This document shows, one piece after another, positions 1-5,065 of a stretch of 6,195 nt of DNA (position 1 is its first letter; every line of letters begins with the position of its first letter). Under the pieces are notes generated by a model. The model ran no database searches. It had not been told where the DNA came from and worked only from the letters and a program-made list of their open reading frames with translations. A program made the position numbers and the translations under genes. Source of the stretch: Nocardioides sp. (GTDB lineage: Bacteria > Actinomycetota > Actinomycetes > Propionibacteriales > Nocardioidaceae); assembly GCA_003519585.1 (NCBI GenBank), contig DOWL01000218.1:1-6195 (forward strand), in the 5' to 3' direction.

Positions 1-16
1 CGATGAAGTTTCGTCG
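1..16. repeat. Inverted repeat A (operator-like), CGATGAA-gt-TTCGTCG
   Basis: Seven-base arms at 1-7 and 10-16 face each other across two bases, with one G/T mismatch. The half-site AGTTTCGTCG at 7-16 recurs exactly at 27-36 in repeat B, 20 bp downstream. It lies just before the preferred start of the methyltransferase. The window begins here, so the site could be part of a longer element. A regulator binding site is inference; an uncharacterised repeat is the alternative. Confidence 0.4.
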
Positions 17-24
17 TCCCAGCA

Positions 25-54
25 AGAGTTTCGTCGGCTGGCCGATGAAACTCT
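25..54. repeat. Inverted repeat B overlapping the methyltransferase start
   Basis: Two 14-base arms (25-38 and 41-54) pair around a two-base centre with a single G/T mismatch (33/46). The cores are GAGTTTCGTCGG and CCGATGAAACTC. The ATG at 45 lies inside the right arm. The half-site is shared with repeat A and the two dyad centres are 31 bp apart, about three helical turns, so two dimers could sit on the same face of the DNA. An operator would block transcription or translation start of the methyltransferase. As RNA it would form a hairpin hiding the start codon. Confidence 0.5.
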
Positions 55-749
55 CCCAGCTTCCAGACGGCACCCGACCAAGCCCCAACATCTGGCAGCA
101 CACCTCGACGTACGAAGTCGAGAACCGTGCGGTCGATCCCGACGGTCGGCTGTGGTCGGCCCTGCTCGCGCGCGTCGACTGGGCCGGCCGCGACGTGCTG
201 GATGTCGGCTGCGGGACCGGCTTCCACCTTCCCCGGTTCGCGTTGACCGCTCGCTCGGTGGTCGGCATCGAGCCGCACCCCGACCTGATGGCGATCGCAC
301 GTCGCCGGACCCGCAGCCTGCCGACGGTCGCCGTACTTCAGGGCACGGCGCAGGCGCTACCCGTGCCCGATGCATCGGTCGACGTGGTGCACGCACGCTG
401 GGCGTACTTCTTCGGTCCCGGCTGCGAGCCCGGGCTGGCGGAGCTGGACCGCGTCGTACGTCGCGGCGGCGTCGCGCTGGTCGTCGACAACGATCCGACC
501 CGGTCGACGTTCGGCGGCTGGTTCCGTCGTGGCTATCCCGACGTCGACCCCACCGTGGTCGAGCGCTTCTGGTCGGCGCACGGCTGGACCCGGATCCCAG
601 TGGACATGGGCTGGCGGTTCTCCTCGCGCGCCGACCTGGAGAGCGTCGTACGCATCGAGTTCGACGCAGCGACCGCCGAGGCGGTGTTGGCCGAACACGA
701 GGGCGTCGAGGTCGACTACGCGGTCAACGTGTGGTCGAGGGATTTCTGA
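45..749 (+). CDS. Class I SAM-dependent methyltransferase
   Basis: Probable cytosolic S-adenosylmethionine-dependent methyltransferase of the Methyltransf_11/UbiE-like type, 234 aa from the ATG at 45. Motif I, the SAM-binding glycine loop, is VLDVGCGTGFH at about residues 51-61. The acidic residue that usually contacts the SAM ribose is in GIEPHP (E76). A post-I segment AQALPVPDASVDVV follows at about 102-115, and RRGGVALVV at 139-147 fits the strand after the motif III region. No substrate can be deduced. An in-frame ATG at 3 would add 14 residues (KFRRPSKSFVGWP-like) that do not resemble a fold element and would run through repeats A and B, so the ATG at 45 is preferred. Neither start has a clear ribosome binding site in view, so the start is uncertain. 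The gene converges on the LacI-type gene with a palindromic element between them. Confidence 0.8.
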   Translation: MKLSQLPDGTRPSPNIWQHTSTYEVENRAVDPDGRLWSALLARVDWAGRDVLDVGCGTGFHLPRFALTARSVVGIEPHPDLMAIARRRTRSLPTVAVLQGTAQALPVPDASVDVVHARWAYFFGPGCEPGLAELDRVVRRGGVALVVDNDPTRSTFGGWFRRGYPDVDPTVVERFWSAHGWTRIPVDMGWRFSSRADLESVVRIEFDAATAEAVLAEHEGVEVDYAVNVWSRDF

Positions 750-767
750 CGCTGTCACTTCCGGGGT

Positions 768-855
768 GGGAATCCCAACATATGTAGGGATTCCCGACGT
801 TCTACGGCGTTGCAATGCCCCAGAACGTCAGGAACCCCAACAGATGTTGGGATCC
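768..855. repeat. Nested palindromic element between convergent genes
   Basis: Three dyads are packed together. IR1 (768-795) is a 28-bp palindrome with one A/A mismatch pair and an ACATATGT-like centre. The central hairpin (796-829) has arms GACGTTCT and AGAACGTC. IR2 (836-851) is CCCAACA-ga-TGTTGGG. IR1 and IR2 are related in sequence (CCCAACAnATGTnGGGAT), so the whole stretch 770-855 is also an imperfect palindrome of 43-base arms centred at 812/813, with about seven mismatched pairs. It can fold as one long hairpin or as a three-armed structure. It fills most of the 133-bp gap between the methyltransferase and lacI-type stop codons. No transposase, obvious terminal repeat or target duplication is visible. 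A bidirectional terminator or a REP/MITE-like dispersed element are the main readings. Confidence 0.7.
796..829. terminator. Candidate bidirectional terminator hairpin
   Basis: Eight paired bases (796-803 with 822-829) enclose a two-by-two mismatch and a second seven-pair stem GGCGTTG/CAATGCC (806-819, one G/T pair). It lies 47 bp past the methyltransferase stop and 54 bp past the stop of the LacI-type gene, a sensible place for a terminator serving both strands. There is no T-run on either side, so classical intrinsic termination is not assured. The flanking hairpins could contribute. Confidence 0.4.
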
Positions 856-882
856 ATCCATCAGCGGCGCGCGAGACAGGCG

Positions 883-1914
883 TTAGCTCGAACCCCGCAC
901 GACCAGCGTCGGAGTCAGCAGCACGCCAGGAGCGACCGAAGGTGGAGCACCGAGCAGTCCCTCGAGAGCCCGCACCACCTCGATGGCGACCTGCTCCAGA
1001 GGCAGCCGGACCGAGGTGAGCCCCGGCGGCACCGTCTGGGCCACCTGGGAGTCGTCGAAGCCGGTGACCGCGATGTCGTGACCCGCCCGGAGCCCCCGGT
1101 CGGCGAGGGTGTGGAGAACGCCCATGGCGAGCGTGTCGGAGGCGCAGACGAACGCCGTGGGTCGGGCCTCGTCGAGCAGGACGGCACTGGCCTCGCGGCC
1201 GGAGGCGACGGTGTCCTCGACGCGCGAGGCCAACCCGGCGGTCGGGATGTCACGCGAGCGCATCGCCCGCGACCATCCGGCCCGGCGGTCCTCGCCGAGC
1301 AGGGAGTCCTTGCGCCAACCGATCCAGGCGATGCGGTGATGGCCACGCTCGACGAGGTGGGAGGTCGCCATGTCGCCGCCCGCGGCGCCGTCGACGTCCA
1401 CCCAGGGGTGCCGGGCCTCGGGATCGTTCCAGGGCCTGCCGAACGCGACGAACGGCGCGCGCCGGTCGTTGAGCCACGCGGCCTGCGGGTTGCCGAGGTA
1501 GGTGTCGGTGACAACGAAGGCGTCGACGGCGGTCGAGCGCAGCAGGTCGTCGTAGGCCGGAAGCTCGTCCTCGGCCTTGCCGGTGCGGGTGCCGGAGAAG
1601 AGCAGCACGTGGTAGCCGGCTTCGCGCGAGGAGTCGACGAGGGAGTGGACGAACCGGTCCATGGCGGCGTTGGCGGTGCCCTCCTCGGCCGCCTTGATCG
1701 GCAGCCCGATCAGGTGCGAGGCCCGGGTGCGCAGGTTGCGGGCCGCGCGGTTGGGCAAGTAGCCGAGCTCGGCGATGGCTCGCTGGACCCGGAGCAGGGT
1801 GTCCTCGCGCAGCAGGTCGGGGTTGTTGACGGCGTTGGAGACCGTCTGGCGCGAGACCCCGGCCCGCTCGGCGACGTCGGCCAGGGTCGGCGGCGTCACG
1901 GGGAACCGGCTCAT
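883..1914 (-). CDS. LacI-family transcriptional regulator
   Basis: A DNA-binding repressor of 343 aa, typical for LacI/GalR proteins. The N-terminal helix-turn-helix is TLADVAERAGVSRQTVSNAVN (about 10-30). The hinge helix region LPNRAARNLRT (about 53-63) is the part that inserts at the central CG of operators. The rest is a periplasmic-binding-protein-like effector domain with the family blocks FVCASDTLAMGV (255-266), VTGFDDS (283-289) and LTSVRLPLEQVA (299-310). The effector is probably a sugar or sugar derivative, but no sugar genes adjoin it, so it may act on distant targets and itself. The ATG at 1914 is chosen because it begins just before the HTH. A GTG at 1926 would add four residues and sits very close to the GGGAGGGG ribosome binding site (1929-1936), so it remains possible. 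Divergent from radA with a 158-bp gap. Confidence 0.92.
   Translation of the reverse strand: MSRFPVTPPTLADVAERAGVSRQTVSNAVNNPDLLREDTLLRVQRAIAELGYLPNRAARNLRTRASHLIGLPIKAAEEGTANAAMDRFVHSLVDSSREAGYHVLLFSGTRTGKAEDELPAYDDLLRSTAVDAFVVTDTYLGNPQAAWLNDRRAPFVAFGRPWNDPEARHPWVDVDGAAGGDMATSHLVERGHHRIAWIGWRKDSLLGEDRRAGWSRAMRSRDIPTAGLASRVEDTVASGREASAVLLDEARPTAFVCASDTLAMGVLHTLADRGLRAGHDIAVTGFDDSQVAQTVPPGLTSVRLPLEQVAIEVVRALEGLLGAPPSVAPGVLLTPTLVVRGSS
1421..1431. promoter_or_regulatory. Possible auxiliary LacI-type operator inside the regulator gene
   Basis: GGATCGTTCCA here is identical over 11 bases to 1971-1981 in the regulator's promoter, exactly 550 bp away. It is within the coding region (W-N-D-P codons, around residue 162). 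LacI-family repressors often use secondary operators hundreds of bases from the main one to form a DNA loop. The coding sequence may equally give the match by chance. Confidence 0.35.
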
Positions 1915-1926
1915 GGTGTCGGACAC

Positions 1927-1936
1927 GTCCCCTCCC
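1927..1936 (-). promoter_or_regulatory. Ribosome binding site of the LacI-type gene
   Basis: On the minus strand GGGAGGGGAC precedes the start. The purine core lies 14 nt before the ATG at 1914 and only 2 nt before the GTG at 1926, so neither spacing is ideal. It shows the transcript has a leader, unlike the neighbouring genes. Confidence 0.5.
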
Positions 1937-1950
1937 AACGGTGCTTGTGC

Positions 1951-1967
1951 CGTACGCGCGCGCATGC
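1951..1967. other. Alternating purine-pyrimidine tract
   Basis: Seventeen consecutive bases alternate pyrimidine and purine (CGTACGCGCGCGCATGC). They lie in the predicted leader of the LacI-type gene, next to its operator. Such tracts can adopt Z-DNA under negative supercoiling. Any role here is inference. Confidence 0.45.
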
Positions 1968-1969
1968 TC

Positions 1970-1981
1970 TGGATCGTTCCA
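1970..1981. promoter_or_regulatory. LacI-family operator, TGGATCGTTCCA
   Basis: A 12-bp dyad with a central CG and TGGA/TCCA ends; only the pair beside the centre is mismatched. This matches the general LacI/GalR operator form (even palindrome with central CG). It begins 4 nt downstream of a minus-strand -10 box and covers the predicted transcription start, the position for autorepression of the adjacent regulator. It is about 90 bp from the radA start, so an effect on radA is less likely. Confidence 0.6.
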
Positions 1982-1985
1982 AGAC

Positions 1986-1991
1986 AGGGTA
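1986..1991 (-). promoter_or_regulatory. -10 box of the LacI-type gene (TACCCT)
   Basis: TACCCT on the minus strand fits TANNNT. It would place the transcription start near 1979, giving a leader of about 65 nt up to the ATG. No good -35 hexamer is seen at the usual distance. Confidence 0.4.
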
Positions 1992-2032
1992 GCGCGGGGT
2001 CCACCTCTACGGGTGAGGTCTCGTCCGGAGCG

Positions 2033-2051
2033 GCTGACGGCCACTGTCGGC
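2033..2051. repeat. Dyad in the -35 region of radA
   Basis: GCTGAC (2033-2038) faces GTCGGC (2046-2051) around 2042, with a T/G and further G/T pairing. It lies about 22-40 bp upstream of the radA start, where a repressor or activator could act. It does not look like an actinobacterial LexA box (GAAC-N4-GTTC), so no SOS link is claimed. Confidence 0.25.
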
Positions 2052-2060
2052 GCCCCCGCC

Positions 2061-2066
2061 TAGGTT
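2061..2066 (+). promoter_or_regulatory. -10 box for leaderless radA transcript (TAGGTT)
   Basis: TAGGTT is followed by exactly six bases and then the GTG at 2073, with no Shine-Dalgarno sequence. Transcription would begin at or next to the start codon. The nearest -35-like sequence, CTGACG at 2034-2039, is spaced too far (21 bp) to be convincing. Confidence 0.55.
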
Positions 2067-2072
2067 GACGTC

Positions 2073-3494
2073 GTGCCCAAGACGACGACCCGCCCGGCCT
2101 ACCGCTGCACCGAGTGCGGGTGGGAGACCGCCAAGTGGCTGGGCAGGTGCGGCGAGTGCCAGGCCTGGGGTTCGGTGGCCGAGGCCGCCGCCCCGCAGCT
2201 GCGCGCCTCGGCGAGCCCGGTGAGCGCGCCGGCGGTGCCGATCGCGCAGATCTCGGTCGAGGAGTCGGCCGCCCGAAGCTGTGGCGTGCCCGCGCTCGAC
2301 CGGGTGCTCGGAGGTGGGCTGGTTCCCGGGGCCGCGATCCTGCTCGCCGGCGAGCCCGGAGTCGGCAAGAGCACCCTGCTGTTGGAGGTCGCCGCCCAGA
2401 CCGCGCGCGTACGGCAGCGCGTCCTCTATGTCACCGGCGAGGAGTCCGCCTCCCAGGTGCGGCTGCGTGCCGACCGCACGGGCGGCGTCCACGACGAGCT
2501 GTTCCTGGCCGCCGAGACCGACCTCGGCGCGGTGTTGACCCACATCGAGCAGGTGCGCCCGACGCTCCTGGTCGTCGACTCGATCCAGACCATCGGCGCC
2601 TCCGGCATCGAGGGCGTGCCCGGCGGCGTCACTCAGGTCAAGGAGGTCGCGGCCGCGCTGATCCGGGTCGCCAAGACCCGCAACATCACCACAGTGATCG
2701 TCGGCCATGTCACCAAGGACGGCGCGATCGCGGGGCCACGGGTCCTCGAGCACCTCGTCGACGTCGTGCTGCACTTCGAGGGCGACCGCAACTCCCGGTT
2801 CCGCATGGTCCGGGCAATGAAGAACCGCTTCGGGCCGGTCGACGAGGTCGGCTGCTTCGACCTCGGCCCCGACGGGATCAGCGCGGTCACCGATCCCACC
2901 GGCCTCTTCGTCGAGCACCAGTCCGGCCGCGTCCCCGGCACGTGTGTCGCGGTGACGATGGAGGGCCGACGACCGCTGCTGGCGGAGGTGCAGGCGCTGG
3001 TCACGGTCTCCCCGCTCGAGCGACCACGTCGGACGACGTCCGGGCTCGACTCCTCGCGGGTGGCGATGGTCCTGGCCGTGCTCCAGCAGCACGCGCAGAT
3101 CCGGTTGCACTCCTACGACGTGTTCGCCTCGACCGTGGGCGGGGCCCGACTCCACGAGCCGGCCAGCGACCTCGCGGTCGCGGTGGCGATCGGCTCGGCC
3201 AAGCTGGGCGTCGCCCCACCCTCCGGGGTGGTCGCCATGGGCGAGCTGGGTCTGGCCGGCGAGCTGCGCCGGGTCCGCGACCTGCCGCAGCGGTTGGCCG
3301 AGGCGGCCCGGCTCGGCTTCCAGGTCGCCGTGGTGCCGAGCGATCGCAGCACGTCGAGGCCGCGGTCGCCCGAGTCGTGGAGCGTCGACGGGATGCGGGT
3401 GCTCGACGTACCCGACGTTTCCTCCGCGCTGCGGCTCCTCCAGCTCACCTCAGGCGGGACGGCGACCCGGCTGCGCGCAGCCGACGAAGGCTAG
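2073..3494 (+). CDS. radA: DNA repair protein RadA (Sms)
   Basis: A 473-aa RecA-like ATPase that promotes branch migration of recombination intermediates in the cytosol. The N-terminal zinc finger has C12, C15, C26 and C29. The RecA-type core carries Walker A GEPGVGKST (93-101), Walker B LLVVDS (165-170) and the RadA-specific KNRFG motif (250-254). The C-terminal part, from about residue 300, is the Lon-protease-like domain, which in RadA is structural and not a working protease. Length and motif order are normal for the family. The GTG start is supported by its position before the zinc finger and by the -10 box six bases upstream. disA follows after 48 bp on the same strand, a conserved pairing; in mycobacteria RadA has been reported to bind and inhibit DisA. 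All motifs expected for a working protein are present. Confidence 0.97.
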   Translation: MPKTTTRPAYRCTECGWETAKWLGRCGECQAWGSVAEAAAPQLRASASPVSAPAVPIAQISVEESAARSCGVPALDRVLGGGLVPGAAILLAGEPGVGKSTLLLEVAAQTARVRQRVLYVTGEESASQVRLRADRTGGVHDELFLAAETDLGAVLTHIEQVRPTLLVVDSIQTIGASGIEGVPGGVTQVKEVAAALIRVAKTRNITTVIVGHVTKDGAIAGPRVLEHLVDVVLHFEGDRNSRFRMVRAMKNRFGPVDEVGCFDLGPDGISAVTDPTGLFVEHQSGRVPGTCVAVTMEGRRPLLAEVQALVTVSPLERPRRTTSGLDSSRVAMVLAVLQQHAQIRLHSYDVFASTVGGARLHEPASDLAVAVAIGSAKLGVAPPSGVVAMGELGLAGELRRVRDLPQRLAEAARLGFQVAVVPSDRSTSRPRSPESWSVDGMRVLDVPDVSSALRLLQLTSGGTATRLRAADEG

Positions 3495-3507
3495 CCACAT
3501 GGGGCCT

Positions 3508-3513
3508 TAAACT
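3508..3513 (+). promoter_or_regulatory. Possible internal -10 box for disA (TAAACT)
   Basis: TAAACT stands out in the G+C-rich 48-bp gap after radA and fits TANNNT. A start near 3520 would give a short leader of about 23 nt containing the ribosome binding site. No convincing -35 is seen, so disA could also be co-transcribed with radA. Confidence 0.45.
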
Positions 3514-3527
3514 TCTGCTGCACGCAC

Positions 3528-3535
3528 GAGGGGGG
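3528..3535 (+). promoter_or_regulatory. Strong ribosome binding site of disA
   Basis: GAGGGGGG lies 7 nt before the ATG at 3543. This fixes the disA start and contrasts with the leaderless-looking starts of the other genes, consistent with translation from an internal position of a radA-disA transcript. Confidence 0.7.
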
Positions 3536-3542
3536 TGAAGCG

Positions 3543-4622
3543 ATGGCCGAGCGGACCGACGAGACACTGCGGCTGCGCGCCACCTTGCAGGCGATCGCAC
3601 CCGGCACCTCGCTGCGCGACGGGCTCGAGCGGATCCTCCGGGGTCGCACCGGCGCGCTCATCGTGCTCGGCAGCGACCGCACGGTCGACTCGATCGCCAC
3701 AGGGGGCTTCGACCTCGACGTCCCGTTCACCGCGACCGGGCTCCGTGAGCTGGCCAAGATGGACGGCGCGATCATCGTCGACCGCGACATCACCCGGATC
3801 CTCAAGGCCGCCGTACACCTGATGCCCGACCACACGATCCCCTCGGAGGAGACCGGCACCCGCCACCGCACAGCCGACCGGGTCGCACGACAGACCGGCT
3901 TCCCGGTGATCTCGGTCAGCCAGTCGATGCAGATCATCGCCGCGTACGTCGGCGAGACCCGCCACGTGCTCGAAGACTCCGGGCAGATCCTGTCGCGTGC
4001 CAACCAGGCGCTGGCCACGCTCGAGCGCTACAAGCTCCGTCTCGACGAGGTGTCGAGCACCCTCTCGGCGCTCGAGATCGAGGATCTGGTCACGGTGCGC
4101 GATGTCGCGGTCGTCGCGCAGCGCCTCGAGATGGTCACTCGGATCGCGCGGGAGATCGAGGACTACGTGCTCGAGCTCGGCACCGACGGTCGGCTGCTGT
4201 CGCTCCAGCTCGAGGAGCTCGTGACCGGGGTCGACGTCGAGCGGGAGCTGGTCATCCGCGACTACGTGCCCGGCGGACGCCGTGGCAAGCAGCCGGAGGT
4301 GTTGCTCCAGCGGCTGGAGGCACTCACCGCGACCGAACTCGTCGACCCCGCGTCCGCCGCCCGAGTGTTGGGCCTGGGGAGCGTCGAGCACCTCGACGGA
4401 GCGGTCGCCCCGCGCGGCTACCGGCTGTTGGCCAAGGTGCCCCGCCTTCCGGCCGCGGTGGTCGACCGGCTGGTCGACCACTTCGGGACGCTGCAGAAGC
4501 TGCTCTCGGCCGGCGTCGAGGATCTCCAGGTGGTCGAGGGCGTGGGCGAGCTGCGCGCCCGGAGCGTCCGCGAGGGGCTCTCCCGCCTCGCGGAGTCGAC
4601 GATCCTGGAGCGGTACGTCTGA
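3543..4622 (+). CDS. disA: DNA integrity scanning diadenylate cyclase DisA
   Basis: Converts two ATP to cyclic di-AMP; the 359-aa protein is the usual length and would form an octamer that scans DNA and is inhibited by branched structures. The N-terminal DAC domain (about 10-150) shows both catalytic motifs: DGA at 74-76 (KMDGAIIVD) and RHR at 108-110 (GTRHRTA). A helical linker (about 150-290) follows. The C-terminal helix-hairpin-helix DNA-binding region (about 293-345) includes LVDHFGTLQKLLSAGVEDLQVVEGVG-type turns. It follows radA on the same strand, so DNA repair state and c-di-AMP output are probably coupled here. The gene ends tail to tail with the cupin, with six bases between the two stop codons. 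No key residue is missing. Confidence 0.97.
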   Translation: MAERTDETLRLRATLQAIAPGTSLRDGLERILRGRTGALIVLGSDRTVDSIATGGFDLDVPFTATGLRELAKMDGAIIVDRDITRILKAAVHLMPDHTIPSEETGTRHRTADRVARQTGFPVISVSQSMQIIAAYVGETRHVLEDSGQILSRANQALATLERYKLRLDEVSSTLSALEIEDLVTVRDVAVVAQRLEMVTRIAREIEDYVLELGTDGRLLSLQLEELVTGVDVERELVIRDYVPGGRRGKQPEVLLQRLEALTATELVDPASAARVLGLGSVEHLDGAVAPRGYRLLAKVPRLPAAVVDRLVDHFGTLQKLLSAGVEDLQVVEGVGELRARSVREGLSRLAESTILERYV

Positions 4623-4636
4623 GCTTGCTCAGTCGT
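4615..4636. terminator. Palindrome joining the disA and cupin stop codons
   Basis: TGAGC-tt-GCTCA at 4620-4631 is a perfect palindrome whose ends are the TGA codons of disA (+) and of the cupin gene (-). Pairing extends outward through 4619/4632 and, after one T/T mismatch, 4615-4617 with 4634-4636. It is symmetric, so both transcripts could fold it. It may act as a compact bidirectional terminator, but there is no T-run and the loop is tight. Confidence 0.4.
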
Positions 4637-4979
4637 CGTTGCGGCCGTAGTCGTCCTCGAGCCGAACGATGTCGTCCTCGCCGGTGTACTGACCGAGTTG
4701 AACCTCGATGACGATCAGAACGTCGTCGTCCTCGTTGGCGATGCGGTGCGCCTGGCCGATACCGACATCGAGGAAGTCGCCGGGCCCGGCCACCACGGTG
4801 TGCCCGTCGATCGTGCAGGTCGCCTTGCCGGCCACGACCACCCAGTGCTCGGCCCGCTTCTCGTGGAACTGATAGGACAACCGCGAGTGCGGGAGGACCT
4901 CGATCCGCTTGACCTTGAACCCGTCACCGCTGTCGATGACGTGCCAGGACCCCCAGGGCCGGTCCTCCGAAAGTGCCAC
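4629..4979 (-). CDS. Mannose-6-phosphate isomerase-type cupin domain protein
   Basis: A single-domain cupin of 116 aa related to the C-terminal phosphomannose isomerase domain of ManC/AlgA-type proteins. Seen: RPWGSW near the N-terminus (7-12), the cupin metal-site segment QFHEKRAEHWVVVAG (37-51; candidate ligands H39, E44, H45), the second motif PGDFLDVGIGQAHRIAN (66-82; H78), and the family-typical tail EVQLGQYTGEDDIVRLEDDYGR (92-113). The nucleotidyltransferase half of bifunctional ManC is absent, so isomerase activity cannot be assumed; it may be an isomerase-like or sugar-binding stand-alone cupin. Start: GTG at 4979 is preferred because TAGCCT lies exactly six bases upstream; the adjacent GTG at 4982 would fall before the predicted transcript start. 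It shares its strand with the upstream membrane protein, after a gap of 86 bp. Confidence 0.85.
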   Translation of the reverse strand: MALSEDRPWGSWHVIDSGDGFKVKRIEVLPHSRLSYQFHEKRAEHWVVVAGKATCTIDGHTVVAGPGDFLDVGIGQAHRIANEDDDVLIVIEVQLGQYTGEDDIVRLEDDYGRNDD

Positions 4980-4985
4980 CACACC

Positions 4986-4991
4986 AGGCTA
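4986..4991 (-). promoter_or_regulatory. -10 box for leaderless cupin transcript (TAGCCT)
   Basis: TAGCCT on the minus strand is followed by six bases and the GTG at 4979, with no Shine-Dalgarno sequence. The arrangement is the same as at radA. It suggests the cupin is transcribed on its own, not only by read-through from the membrane-protein gene. Confidence 0.5.
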
Positions 4992-5065
4992 CCCGTGCGT
5001 ACACCGCCACACGCTAGAACCGAGCAGGTGCGCCGAGGGTGGGCGCCCGGCACGACGGCACCCGG

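Noticed and set aside
3..44. Methyltransferase start at the first ATG
   Set aside because: The extra 14 residues are encoded by the two inverted repeats and do not look like part of the fold. Not excluded, because no ribosome binding site decides it.
768..855. CRISPR-like repeats
   Set aside because: Only two related units, each a self-complementary palindrome, with no regular spacers and no cas genes.
768..860. Insertion sequence remnant
   Set aside because: No transposase fragment, terminal repeats or target duplication could be found at the edges.
370..1992. Very long plus-strand open frame (540 codons) across the LacI-type gene
   Set aside because: It is the antisense shadow of a clear LacI-family gene in G+C-rich DNA; its translation is low-complexity Arg/Gly/Asp-rich and has no recognisable motif.
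2114..3538. Second long plus-strand frame inside radA and antisense frames over radA and disA
   Set aside because: Arg/Ala/Gly-rich out-of-frame translations typical of high-G+C shadows; the real frames have intact RadA and DisA motifs.
3495..3542. c-di-AMP (ydaO-type) riboswitch before disA
   Set aside because: The 48-bp gap is far too short for that structured RNA and shows only a -10-like box and a ribosome binding site.
4629..4979. Calling the cupin a true mannose-6-phosphate isomerase (manA/manC)
   Set aside because: Only the cupin domain is present and no mannose or GDP-mannose genes adjoin it, so enzymatic identity cannot be claimed.
4983..5065. Terminator after the membrane-protein gene
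   Set aside because: GGGTG/CACCC (5037-5041 with 5059-5063) and GGGCGCCC (5041-5048) can pair only weakly and exclude one another; there is no T-run. Not strong enough to annotate.
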